Assembly: GCA_946479205.1 (NCBI GenBank)
Contig: CAMLFJ010000185.1
Coordinates: 1-6,848, forward strand
Reading direction: 5' to 3'
Source of the DNA: an uncultured bacterium
Lineage (GTDB): Bacteria; Methylomirabilota; Methylomirabilia; Rokubacteriales; CSP1-6
DNA length: 6,848 nucleotides
Position 1 is the first letter of the stretch. Every line of letters starts with the position of its first letter. The translations under genes and the position numbers were made by a program. Under the pieces are notes generated by a model, which did not search any database, was not told where the DNA came from, and was given only the letters and a program-made list of their open reading frames with translations. Positions 1 through 6,430 of this stretch are shown one piece after another.

Positions 1-179
1 ATTGCGTCTGGACCGATTCCCCCATGGCCGGAAGAGAATTGCCCAGGTTGGGCCCACGATGGGGGCCGGCACGCCGCTCAGCGGATCAGGACCTGCAGGC
101 GGTCGAGCGCGTCGGAGCCCTCGAACTGGAGAGGCCGGCGGGCCGGGGCATGCGCTCGATGCTACGCGACCCGGGCGCC

Positions 180-208
180 CCGACAAAGCGGAGTCGGCGT
201 GTTACGAT
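180..208 (+). promoter_or_regulatory. Possible sigma70-type promoter for the plus-strand operon
   Basis: CCGACA at 180-185 matches four of six positions of TTGACA. TACGAT at 203-208 matches four of six positions of TATAAT. The spacer is 17 bases, which is optimal. A start site near 215 would give a leader of about 30 bases containing the strong Shine-Dalgarno site at 227-238. Four-of-six matches occur by chance, so this is a candidate supported mainly by its position and spacing. Confidence 0.3.
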
Positions 209-226
209 GCGGCGATTCATCAGAGC

Positions 227-238
227 GGGAGAGGGAGG
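227..238 (+). promoter_or_regulatory. Strong Shine-Dalgarno site that fixes the GTG start at 247
   Basis: GGGAGAGGGAGG ends eight bases before GTG at 247. This supports the GTG over the in-frame upstream start at 199, which would add 16 low-complexity residues (SSEREREARA) translated from the ribosome binding site itself and has no comparable site of its own. Confidence 0.75.
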
Positions 239-246
239 CGCGCGCC

Positions 247-1029
247 GTGGCCACGCAGGACGAAACGCGGGTGACCCGTGAGGGGCCGGTGATGACCCTG
301 ACCTTCAATCGGCCCGAGGCGCGCAACGCGATGACCTGGGGCATGTACGATCGCCTCTTCCAGGTCTGCGAGGAGGTGGACGCCGACGACTCGGTGCGGG
401 TGCTGGTCCTGCGCGGGGCCGGCGGCAAGGCCTTCGTGGCGGGCACGGACATCAGCCAGTTCAAGGTCTTCGACCGGGCCGAGGACGGCATCGCCTACGA
501 GCGCGACGGGGACGCGCGCATGGCCCGGCTCGAGTCGGTGCGCAAGCCGGTCATCGCCCAGATCGAGGGCTTCGCGGTCGGCGGCGGCTTCCGGATCGCC
601 ACCGCGTGCGACCTGCGCATCGCCACGCCGGACGCGCGCTTCGGCGCCCCGATCGCGCGCACCCTGGGCAACTGCCTCTCGATGGCCGCCTACGCCAGCT
701 TCCTGGACGTGTTCGGCCCCTCGCGGCTGAAGGAGCTGATCTTCACCGCGCGGCTGCTCACCGCCGAGGAGGCGCACGCGGCGGGCTACGTGCATGAGAT
801 CGTGCCCGCGGAGACCATCGCGGCGCGGGTGACCGCGCTGGCCCACCAGATCGCCGAGCACGCGCCGATCACGCTCTGGGTCACCAAGGAGTCGATCCGG
901 CGCCTGTCCGCGAGCCGGACCCTGCCCGACGACGAGGACCTGATTGCGACGACCTACATGAGCGCCGACTTCCGGGAAGGGGTGCGCGCCTTCCTCGACA
1001 AGCGCAAGCCCCGCTGGAGCGGCAAGTGA
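247..1029 (+). CDS. Enoyl-CoA hydratase/isomerase (crotonase) family protein, non-canonical active site
   Basis: This 260-residue protein has normal crotonase-family length. Such enzymes bind acyl-CoA thioesters in the cytoplasm and stabilise an enolate with an oxyanion hole. Visible landmarks are FNRPEARNAM (20-29), the first oxyanion/CoA segment KAFVAGTDIS (61-70), the second oxyanion segment AVGGGFRIATACD (110-122), FGAPIARTLGN (132-142) and the family C-terminus FREGVRAFLDKRKP (242-255). Aligned by eye to rat mitochondrial hydratase, the catalytic Glu144 (GGGCE) is Arg116 here and Glu164 (FGQPE) is Ile136. Hydration by the classical two-glutamate mechanism is therefore unlikely. Isomerase, hydrolase, lyase or decarboxylase-type chemistry, or another acyl-CoA reaction, is possible. 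The start was chosen for the purine-rich site eight bases upstream. It is first in a tight three-gene plus-strand run. Family membership is sure; the reaction is unknown. Confidence 0.93.
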   Translation: MATQDETRVTREGPVMTLTFNRPEARNAMTWGMYDRLFQVCEEVDADDSVRVLVLRGAGGKAFVAGTDISQFKVFDRAEDGIAYERDGDARMARLESVRKPVIAQIEGFAVGGGFRIATACDLRIATPDARFGAPIARTLGNCLSMAAYASFLDVFGPSRLKELIFTARLLTAEEAHAAGYVHEIVPAETIAARVTALAHQIAEHAPITLWVTKESIRRLSASRTLPDDEDLIATTYMSADFREGVRAFLDKRKPRWSGK

Positions 1030-1039
1030 GTCCTTCTCG

Positions 1040-1570
1040 ATGATCCGGGCGGTGCCGGGCCGCGCCCCGCGGGTGCACCCGGAGGCCTACGTGGACCCGG
1101 CGGCCCAGGTGATCGGGGACGTGACCATCGAGGCGGGAGCCAGCGTGTGGCCGGGCACGGTGTTGCGCGGCGATCAGGACAACTACGTCAAGCTCGGGCG
1201 CAACTCCAACGTGCAGGACAACTCGGTGCTCCACGTGACGCCCCAGTTCCCGTGCATCGTCGGCGACAACGTGACGATCGGCCATCGCGCGGTGGTGCAC
1301 GCGTGCGTCGTCATGAACAACTCGCGCATCGGCATCGGCGCGGTGGTGCTGGACGGGGCGGTGGTGGAGGAGGGCGCGCAGGTGGGCGCGGGCGCCCTGG
1401 TGCCGCCCGGGAAGGTGGTGCCCGCGGGCTGGCTCGTCATGGGGGTGCCGGCCAAGCCGGTGCGCCGGATGAGTCGGGAGGAGCTCGACGACATCCTGCG
1501 CAACGCGACGGACTACCTCGAGCTGTGGCACCGCGACTACCGCGCCCTCGACGGCGGCCACCCGGCGTGA
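1040..1570 (+). CDS. Gamma-class carbonic anhydrase family protein (YrdA/PaaY/CaiE-like hexapeptide transferase fold)
   Basis: This 176-residue protein is a left-handed beta-helix of hexapeptide repeats over roughly residues 15-140, followed by a C-terminal helix (SREELDDILRNATDYLELWHRDY). It is expected to form a trimer with metal between subunits. The residues of the Methanosarcina enzyme Cam are present by eye: Arg43 and Asp45 (LRGDQD), Gln59 and Asp60 (NVQDNSVLHV), and zinc-ligand histidines His65, His82 and His87 (GHRAVVHACV). The 5-residue step between the last two ligands matches Cam 117/122. Like YrdA and PaaY, it appears to lack Cam's acidic loop, so carbonic anhydrase activity cannot be assumed. 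PaaY is a thioesterase and CaiE has no settled reaction. ATG at 1040 lies ten bases after the preceding stop with only a weak GTGAG ahead (1026-1030), suggesting translational coupling to the crotonase gene. A CoA-related role is inferred from that neighbour. Confidence 0.92.
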   Translation: MIRAVPGRAPRVHPEAYVDPAAQVIGDVTIEAGASVWPGTVLRGDQDNYVKLGRNSNVQDNSVLHVTPQFPCIVGDNVTIGHRAVVHACVVMNNSRIGIGAVVLDGAVVEEGAQVGAGALVPPGKVVPAGWLVMGVPAKPVRRMSREELDDILRNATDYLELWHRDYRALDGGHPA

Positions 1571-1584
1571 CCTAGGCCACCGCG

Positions 1585-2073
1585 GTGGGCTACGTCGAGC
1601 GGCACCTCCTGCCGGGCGAGCGCGTGCTCTACAAGACGCGGCTGCACTGGGGCGTCTTCATCAAGCCGGCCCTGCTCGTCCTGGTCGGGGTGGCCCTCAT
1701 GGTGCTGCTCCGGCCGGTGCGGGATCCGCGGTGGCTCTGGATGATCGGCGCGGCGGTCGCGCTGATCGGGCTCGGATGGGGCTTCGTCCACTACGTGGAG
1801 GTGATGACCTCCGAGTTCGCGGTCACCAGCTCGCGGTTGATCTTCAAGGTGGGGCTGATCTCGCGCTACACCACCGAGCTGCTCCTGGCCAAGGTGGAGT
1901 CGATCGGCGTGCAGCAGGGCCTGGTCGGCCGCATGCTCAACTACGGCGACCTCACGGTCACCGGCACCGGCGGGGCCCGCGAGGTCTTCCGGCGGGTGCG
2001 CGATCCGATCGGCTTCCGCAACCACGTCCAGCAGGCGTCGATCGGATCGGGCGGGGGCCCCGCCGGCGCCTGA
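1585..2073 (+). CDS. Bacterial PH-domain membrane protein (bPH2/DUF304, YdbS-like)
   Basis: This is a 162-residue inner-membrane protein. The opening YVERHLLPGERVLYKTRLHW is the characteristic start of short single-domain members of this family. Two hydrophobic segments follow, about residues 25-42 and 50-70, separated by a short charged turn (RPVRDPRW). The bacterial PH domain spans about 72-150, with EFAVTSSRLIFKVGLISR and the conserved pattern LLLAKVESIGVQQGLVGRML leading into YGDLTVTGTGG. The tail is Gly/Ala-rich. The molecular role of the family is poorly defined; membrane-associated scaffolding is the usual suggestion. The GTG start fits the family N-terminus, but I see no good Shine-Dalgarno site. 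It begins 14 bases after the carbonic-anhydrase-like gene, so coupling is likely. It ends three bases from the stop of the convergent dehydrogenase gene. Confidence 0.88.
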   Translation: MGYVERHLLPGERVLYKTRLHWGVFIKPALLVLVGVALMVLLRPVRDPRWLWMIGAAVALIGLGWGFVHYVEVMTSEFAVTSSRLIFKVGLISRYTTELLLAKVESIGVQQGLVGRMLNYGDLTVTGTGGAREVFRRVRDPIGFRNHVQQASIGSGGGPAGA

Positions 2074-2088
2074 GCGCTAGCGGGCGCC
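2065..2088. terminator. Possible hairpin at the convergent gene ends
   Basis: Two copies of the self-complementary GGCGCC (2065-2070 and 2083-2088) can form a six-base-pair stem around a 12-base loop that contains both stop codons and the palindrome AGCGCT. It sits where two opposing transcription units end. There is no T-run on either strand, so it is not a classical intrinsic terminator, and GC-rich palindromes are common in this DNA. Confidence 0.2.
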
Positions 2089-2865
2089 CGGGGTCGCGCC
2101 GAGGTCGCGCGCGGTCCGGAGATCGGCGCTCTGGTCGCGCAGGATCGTCGGGCTCATCACCATCTCCTCGATCACGGTGCGCGCGGGCAGCGTCACGCAC
2201 AGCATGATCGCGCGGGCCACGTCCTCGGGCTGCATCATGCTGGCGCGGGCCTGCGCGTCCGGGACGAGCGGGCGGTTGTCGAGGATCGGGGTGTCCACCT
2301 CGGCGGGCATGATGGTGGTGGCGCGGATGCCCTTCTCGCGCAGCACGGTGTGGACGTGGCCCATCAGGTTGCGGACGCCCGCCTTGGCCGCGCCGTAGGG
2401 CGCTCCGCCGATCAGCCCCGGCCTGAGCGCGGCGAGCGAGCTCACCGTGATGATGGTGCCGGCGCCCCGCTCGATCATGCTCGGCAGTACCGCCTGGGTG
2501 AGCGCGTAGACCCCGGTGAGATTCACCGCGATCACCCCGTCCCAGTCGTCCTGCTCGACCCAGCGGACGTTGCGGCGCTTGCTCGAGTGCCCCGCGTTGT
2601 TCACGAGCACGTCCACCCGGCCGTACTGGGCCACCGTCCACTCCGCGAGCGCGCGCGCCTCCGCGGGCTTCGCCACGTCGCAGGCCCGCGCCACCGCGCG
2701 GCCGCCCGCCTTGGCGATCTCCCCGGCCACCGCCTCGATCGGGGCCTTGCGCCGCCCCGCCACCACCACCTGCGCGCCCTCGGCGGCGAGCATCAGCGCC
2801 GCCGCCCGGCCGATGCCGGTGCCCCCGCCGGTCATGATCGCGACCTGTCCGTCCAGCACTCCCAT
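2077..2865 (-). CDS. Short-chain dehydrogenase/reductase (SDR family, classical type)
   Basis: This 262-residue protein has the classical SDR length. The Rossmann dinucleotide motif TGGGTGIG is at 12-19. VVVAGRRK ends the second strand, and its Arg38/Arg39 favour NADP(H) (inference). NNAG is at 89-92, the catalytic Asn is Asn115 (VNLTG), and Ser143, Tyr157 and Lys161 (YGAAK) complete the tetrad. The product would oxidise an alcohol or reduce a ketone in the cytoplasm; the substrate is not readable. The ATG at 2865 was chosen because GGAGGA lies six bases upstream (2872-2877) and homologues begin just before the Rossmann strand. The frame stays open to 3162, but that stretch is only the shadow of the upstream Nudix gene. 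This is the last gene of the minus-strand operon, 29 bases after the Nudix stop. Confidence 0.95.
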   Translation of the reverse strand: MGVLDGQVAIMTGGGTGIGRAAALMLAAEGAQVVVAGRRKAPIEAVAGEIAKAGGRAVARACDVAKPAEARALAEWTVAQYGRVDVLVNNAGHSSKRRNVRWVEQDDWDGVIAVNLTGVYALTQAVLPSMIERGAGTIITVSSLAALRPGLIGGAPYGAAKAGVRNLMGHVHTVLREKGIRATTIMPAEVDTPILDNRPLVPDAQARASMMQPEDVARAIMLCVTLPARTVIEEMVMSPTILRDQSADLRTARDLGATPGAR

Positions 2866-2894
2866 GGCGTGTCCTCCGGTCCGCGGGGCCCGGC

Positions 2895-3515
2895 TCAGCG
2901 CCAGGCCCACACGGGCTGCTCGAAATGGTTCACGCGCGTGGGCCGTCCGTGGACGACCACCTCGCGCATCTGGTAGAGCACCGCCGCGGTCGGTGCGTGG
3001 ATCAGGGTGCCGAGCAGGGGTAGCTGGATCACCGGCCGGTCGCTCTCCGGGATGCGGATGAGCCGCGGCACGTCCGGCCCCTCCAGATCGTCGAGCGGGA
3101 CCCAGAAGATCTTGGCCACCTCCGCCGGGTTCGGCACGAGCTCGTGGTCGGGCTCGGCCCACACCACCACCGGGGTGATGATGAAGCCCGACCGGGTGCC
3201 GTAGTCGTCCAGCACGCCCAGCACCGTGCTCTCATCGAGGGTCAGGCCCACCTCCTCCTGCAGCTCGCGCAGCGCGGCCCGCTCGGCGGTCTCGCCCGCG
3301 TCGATCCGGCCGCCCGGCAGCGCCCATTGACCTGTGTGCTTGCGGAGCGTCGCGGCCCGCCGCGTGATGAGAAAGCACGGGCGGCCCTCCGCGTCGGGCA
3401 GCAGCACCTGGGCCACCGCGGCGCGTCGGCGCCCGTCGTCGGGCAGGGCCTGCCGCTCGAACGACGATAGATTGACGCGCGCCCGGTCGAGCAGCGCGCC
3501 GTCCAGCCGCGTCAC
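2895..3515 (-). CDS. Nudix hydrolase, CoA diphosphatase-like
   Basis: This 206-residue protein carries a complete Nudix box, Gly69 to Leu91: GX5E, then REL, QEE and VGL. Glu84, Glu87 and Glu88 are the expected metal-binding residues. Just upstream, LITRRAATLRKHTGQWALPGG (49-69) resembles the UPF0035 signature of CoA pyrophosphatases such as YeaB/NudL and NUDT7 (LRxHxGQ...PGG). That makes cleavage of CoA or acyl-CoA to acyl-phosphopantetheine and 3',5'-ADP a reasonable prediction, though other nucleotide substrates cannot be excluded. The start is a GTG that shares one base with the aldolase stop (TAGTG, 3513-3517), so it probably depends on translational coupling. No other likely start precedes the Nudix core. 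The frame continues upstream to 4925, but that part is an out-of-frame shadow of the aldolase and CoA-transferase genes. Confidence 0.92.
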   Translation of the reverse strand: MTRLDGALLDRARVNLSSFERQALPDDGRRRAAVAQVLLPDAEGRPCFLITRRAATLRKHTGQWALPGGRIDAGETAERAALRELQEEVGLTLDESTVLGVLDDYGTRSGFIITPVVVWAEPDHELVPNPAEVAKIFWVPLDDLEGPDVPRLIRIPESDRPVIQLPLLGTLIHAPTAAVLYQMREVVVHGRPTRVNHFEQPVWAWR

Positions 3516-4306
3516 TAGTAGGCCGGCAGCTTCCCGACCTTGGTGCCGGTCTTGCGCACGATGCCGACTTCCTCGGCGGCCTTGGCCGCCATGTGCCGGC
3601 TGTCGCTGGCGAGCGTGACGAACTGGTAGCCCTCCGCGATCATCTTGAGCGAGTAGGCCGCGGTCGCGTTGTGGATCCCCGCGACGACGTTGTGCCGCTT
3701 GCAGGCCGCCACGATCTTCTTCTGGGCGTCCACCACCGGCGGATCGGTCTGGTCGAGGCGGGGCTTGAGGCCCATGGCCAGGCTCAGGTCGGAGGGGCCC
3801 ACGTAGATCGCGTACACCCCGTCCACGCTCAGGATCTCGTCCAGGTTCTTGAGCGCCTCCGCGGTCTCGATCATCGGCATCACGATGGTCTCGACGTTGG
3901 CGTGATCGCCGTAGTCGGTTCCCGCGTAGAGCGAGGCGCGCACCGGGCCCCAGCTCCGGAAGCCGCGCGGCGGGTACTTGCACGCGCGCACCATCGCCTC
4001 CGCCTCCTGCGCGGTGTTGATCATCGGACAGATGACTCCGTAGGCGCCCGCGTCGAGGATCTTCATGAGCCGCGCCGGATCGTTCCACGGCACGCGGGCC
4101 AGCGGCACCACCCCCAGCGTCGAGATGCCCTGGAGCATGCTCACCGCGACCTGGTAGTCGACGACGCCGTGCTGCATGTCGATGGTCAGTGAGTCGAAGC
4201 CCTGGTGGGCCATGACCTCGGCCGAGAAGCCGCTCGGGATCGACAGCCACCCGTTCACCACCGCGTCGCCGCGGGCCCAGATCTTCTTGAGCGTGTTCTC
4301 TCTCAC
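3515..4306 (-). CDS. HpcH/HpaI family class II aldolase
   Basis: This 263-residue metal-dependent aldolase cleaves or forms 4-hydroxy-2-oxo acids, usually releasing pyruvate. By eye against E. coli HpcH, the general base is His46 (DMQHG), the pyruvate-binding arginine is Arg71 (ARVPWND) and Asp85 follows in ILDAG. The metal ligands are Glu147 (IETAEALKNL) and Asp173 (GPSDLS). YPPRGFRSWGP (111-121) is also typical. HpcH itself has DGEH where this protein has DMQH; I believe the Gln version marks a separate subgroup. It resembles HpcH/RhmA rather than CitE-type CoA-thioester lyases, so its substrate is probably a free keto acid. The GTG at 4306 has AGGAG six bases upstream (4313-4317), within the end of the CoA-transferase gene. 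It lies 12 bases downstream of the CoA-transferase and overlaps the Nudix start by one base. Confidence 0.94.
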   Translation of the reverse strand: MRENTLKKIWARGDAVVNGWLSIPSGFSAEVMAHQGFDSLTIDMQHGVVDYQVAVSMLQGISTLGVVPLARVPWNDPARLMKILDAGAYGVICPMINTAQEAEAMVRACKYPPRGFRSWGPVRASLYAGTDYGDHANVETIVMPMIETAEALKNLDEILSVDGVYAIYVGPSDLSLAMGLKPRLDQTDPPVVDAQKKIVAACKRHNVVAGIHNATAAYSLKMIAEGYQFVTLASDSRHMAAKAAEEVGIVRKTGTKVGKLPAY

Positions 4307-4318
4307 GTCGATCTCCTC

Positions 4319-5485
4319 TCAGATGACCTTGTCGTTGCGAAGAGACGTGATGTCGGCCGGGGAATAGCCCAGCTCGACCAGGATCTCGTCGTTGTGCTCC
4401 CCGGTATCGGGGGCGGGCATCCGCACGCCGCCCGGGGTGCGGGAGAGCGTGACCGGCGGCGCCTGCACGAACAGCTCGCCGAGGGCGGGGTGCTTCACCG
4501 GCACCGCCATCTTCAGATGCCGGATCTGCTCGTTCTCGTAGACCTGCTTCACGTCCAGGATGGGGCCGGAGGGCACGCCCTTGGTGTTGAGCAGCTCGAC
4601 CCACTCCTGGGTGGTGCGCTTGGCGAACGCCTTCTCGAGCTCCACCGCGAGCGCCTTGCGGTTCTTGGACCGGTCCGGCGCGGTGCGAAAGCGCGGGTCC
4701 TCGAGGAGGGGCTCGGTGCCGAGGGTCTCGCAGAGCCGCCGGAACATGTGCTGGCCGGAGGCCGCGATGTTGAGATGGCCGTCCGCGGTCTTGAAGACCC
4801 CGGTGGGGATCGCGGTGGGATGGTCGTTGCCGGCCTGCGGCGGGATCTCCTTGCCGATGAGCCAGCGCGAGGCCTGGAAGTCCAGCATCGTGACCATGGC
4901 CTGCAGCAGGGAGGTGTGCACCCACTGGCCGCGGCCCGAGCGCTCGCGCTCGAGCAGCGCGACCAGGATGCCCTGGGCCAGGAAGATGCCCGCGGTGAGA
5001 TCGGCCACCGGGATGCCCACGCGCACCGGGCCCTGGCCGGGCAGGCCGGTGATGGACATGAGCCCGCCCATGCCCTGGGCGATCTGGTCGTAGCCGGGCC
5101 GGTCGCGATAGGGACCGTCCTGCCCGAAGCCCGAGATGCTGCCGTAGACGAGCCGCGGATTGATCGCGGAGAGCGTCTCGTAGTCGATGCCGAGGCGGGT
5201 CTTGACGTCGGGCCGGAAGTTCTCGACCACCACGTCCGCCTTCTTCACGAGCCGATGGATGATCTCGATGCCCCGCGGCGATTTCAGATCCAGGGTGATC
5301 GAGCGCTTGTTGCGGTGGAGGTTCTGCGAGTCGAAGCCGCGGCGGGGGAAGTCGCCCTCCACGTCCTCGCGCGCCGAGATCTGGACCACGCTCGCGCCCA
5401 TGTCCGCGAGCTGGCGTACGCAGGTCGGGCCCGAGCGGGCCCGGGTGAGGTCGATCACGGTGTACGGCGACAGCGGCAGCGTCAT
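4319..5485 (-). CDS. CaiB/BaiF family (class III) CoA-transferase
   Basis: This 388-residue protein has the usual length for the family, which moves CoA between carboxylic acids through an aspartyl-CoA thioester. The catalytic residue should be Asp162 in GIPVADLTAG (157-166). Other family blocks are VIDLTRARSGPTCVRQLADMGA (10-31, given as landmarks only), NKRSITLDLKSP (59-70), VVENFRPDVKTRLGIDYETL (86-105), ISGFGQDGPY (117-126), GYDQIAQGMGG (131-141) and GVPSGPILDV (303-312). Members act on formyl-, succinyl-, carnitinyl-, bile-acid and many other CoA esters, and sequence alone does not give the acyl group. The ATG at 5485 has AGGAGA six bases upstream (5492-5497). It lies 13 bases after the hydrolase stop and 12 before the aldolase start, so co-transcription is very likely. 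Confidence 0.96.
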   Translation of the reverse strand: MTLPLSPYTVIDLTRARSGPTCVRQLADMGASVVQISAREDVEGDFPRRGFDSQNLHRNKRSITLDLKSPRGIEIIHRLVKKADVVVENFRPDVKTRLGIDYETLSAINPRLVYGSISGFGQDGPYRDRPGYDQIAQGMGGLMSITGLPGQGPVRVGIPVADLTAGIFLAQGILVALLERERSGRGQWVHTSLLQAMVTMLDFQASRWLIGKEIPPQAGNDHPTAIPTGVFKTADGHLNIAASGQHMFRRLCETLGTEPLLEDPRFRTAPDRSKNRKALAVELEKAFAKRTTQEWVELLNTKGVPSGPILDVKQVYENEQIRHLKMAVPVKHPALGELFVQAPPVTLSRTPGGVRMPAPDTGEHNDEILVELGYSPADITSLRNDKVI

Positions 5486-5498
5486 CGCGAGTCTCCTG

Positions 5499-6386
5499 TC
5501 ACTTGGGCTTGGCCGGCATGATCGCCGAGCCGGTCTGCGATTGCGGATTGCGGAGCGGCCAGCGGCCCGCGTCCACCGCGGTGAGGAAGTCGAGCAGGGC
5601 GCGGTTGAAGAGCTCCGGATCCTCGAGGTTGATGGTGTGGCCGGCCTTGGGGATGACCACGAGGCCCGACGAGCGGATCTTGCGCTTCATGAAGATGCCG
5701 GGCTCGAGGCAGGGATCGTCCTCGTCGCCGGTCATGATCAGGGTCGGCACCTCGAGCCTCTCCATCGCGGCCTCGAGCTCGAAGATGGACGGCCGCGACA
5801 TCTGCACCCCGCGCATGGTGAGCGCGTGGCCCTTCGCGGACTGGGCGACGAACTGGTCGTAGAACTCCTGCCAGCCCTTCGGGTCCTTGTCCATGAACTG
5901 CACGCGGGTGGGGCCCTTGGTGTAGAAGGAGGCCACCCCCACCATGCCCTCGGTGTCGAAGCGCCGCGCGGTCTCGTCCACGTCCTTCCGGAAGCGCTCG
6001 CGCTCGCCCGGCACGCTGCCGTAGCCCGCGCCCGCCACCGTCAGCGAGAGCGCTCGCTCCGGATGGCGGAGGCCGAAGTGGAGCACCGCGTACCCGCCCA
6101 TCGAGAGGCCGCAGATGTGGGCTTTCCGGATCTTCAGGTGATCCAGGATTCCCAGGATGTCATCCGCGGCTCGGTCCTGGGAGTACGCCTCCGGCTTGTC
6201 CGGCACGTCGGACGGCGGGTAGCCGCGCGCGTTGTACGCGATGGTGCGGTAGCGCCGGGCGAAGAACCGCACCTGGAGGTGCCAGCTCTGGTGGTCGCCC
6301 GCGAACTCGTGGACGAAGACGAGGGGCGCGCCCTCTCCCGTCTCCTCGTAGTACAGCTTGACTCCGCCGACGTCGGCGAGTGGCAT
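5499..6386 (-). CDS. Alpha/beta hydrolase (esterase/lactonase type)
   Basis: This 295-residue cytoplasmic hydrolase has no signal peptide. The nucleophile elbow GLSMGG (93-98) gives Ser95. The acid is probably Asp223 in GDEDDP (220-225), and His250 is in KAGHTINLEDPE. The usual oxyanion HG near strand 3 is HEFAG here (26-30), and YNARGYPPSD (51-60) is a typical loop. The lid region is about residues 125-195. The fold is shared by esterases, enol-lactonases, C-C bond hydrolases and others; the ATxxGHG/NARG-type layout suggests ester or lactone hydrolysis (inference). About 25 residues follow the last helix (RWPLRNPQSQTGSAIMPAKPK region), probably a disordered tail. The ATG at 6386 has GGAG seven bases upstream (6394-6397). 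This is the first gene of the minus-strand operon and probably supplies an early hydrolytic step. Confidence 0.94.
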   Translation of the reverse strand: MPLADVGGVKLYYEETGEGAPLVFVHEFAGDHQSWHLQVRFFARRYRTIAYNARGYPPSDVPDKPEAYSQDRAADDILGILDHLKIRKAHICGLSMGGYAVLHFGLRHPERALSLTVAGAGYGSVPGERERFRKDVDETARRFDTEGMVGVASFYTKGPTRVQFMDKDPKGWQEFYDQFVAQSAKGHALTMRGVQMSRPSIFELEAAMERLEVPTLIMTGDEDDPCLEPGIFMKRKIRSSGLVVIPKAGHTINLEDPELFNRALLDFLTAVDAGRWPLRNPQSQTGSAIMPAKPK

Positions 6387-6421
6387 GGCTCGGCTCCGAT
6401 CCGGGGCAACGGCCCGTGCGG

Positions 6422-6430
6422 ATTGTACAA
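6422..6430 (-). promoter_or_regulatory. Candidate -10 element and TTGTACAA palindrome ahead of the minus-strand operon
   Basis: In the 80-base divergent gap, the minus strand reads TACAAT at 6427-6422, matching five of six positions of TATAAT and lying about 36 bases from the hydrolase ATG. I do not see a good -35 box at 16-18 bases. The same AT-rich island contains an eight-base perfect palindrome, TTGTACAA (6423-6430), which could be part of an operator. It stands out in a very GC-rich setting, but an eight-base palindrome is weak evidence by itself. Confidence 0.35.

Larger units (their letters stand above)
1..246. other. Leading intergenic segment without a convincing gene
   Basis: All frames were read on both strands. 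The plus-strand open frames here have irregular, Arg/Gly/Pro-rich translations typical of chance ORFs in high-GC DNA. The only protein-like piece is a minus-strand tail ending at a TGA at 78-80 (LQFEGSDALDRLQVLIR). Its frame is closed by a TAG at 162-164 and it has no start codon, so it is at most a relic. The right-hand part carries a possible promoter and the ribosome binding site of the crotonase-family gene, listed separately. Confidence 0.6.

Noticed and set aside
78..161. Minus-strand reading frame ending ...LQFEGSDALDRLQVLIR, resembling a protein C-terminus
   Set aside because: Only 27 codons are open before a TAG at 162-164 and there is no start codon. It could be a relic but there is not enough to call a pseudogene.
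199..246. Upstream in-frame start for the crotonase-family gene
   Set aside because: The added residues are translated from the Shine-Dalgarno region itself, and family members start near the GTG at 247.
2866..3162. N-terminal extension of the dehydrogenase frame
   Set aside because: It would add about 99 Arg/Pro/Gly-rich residues overlapping the Nudix gene. The ATG at 2865 has a GGAGGA site at ideal spacing and gives standard SDR length.
3516..4925. Very long minus-strand open frame upstream of and continuous with the Nudix gene
   Set aside because: Its translation is Arg/Gly/His/Ala-rich with no domain. It lies out of frame over the aldolase and CoA-transferase, which have complete motifs. 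It is a high-GC shadow, not a fusion protein.
247..5485. A carnitine (cai) operon
   Set aside because: No carnitine transporter, CoA ligase or crotonobetainyl-CoA reductase is present, the genes are on opposite strands, and the crotonase lacks the two glutamates found in CaiD.
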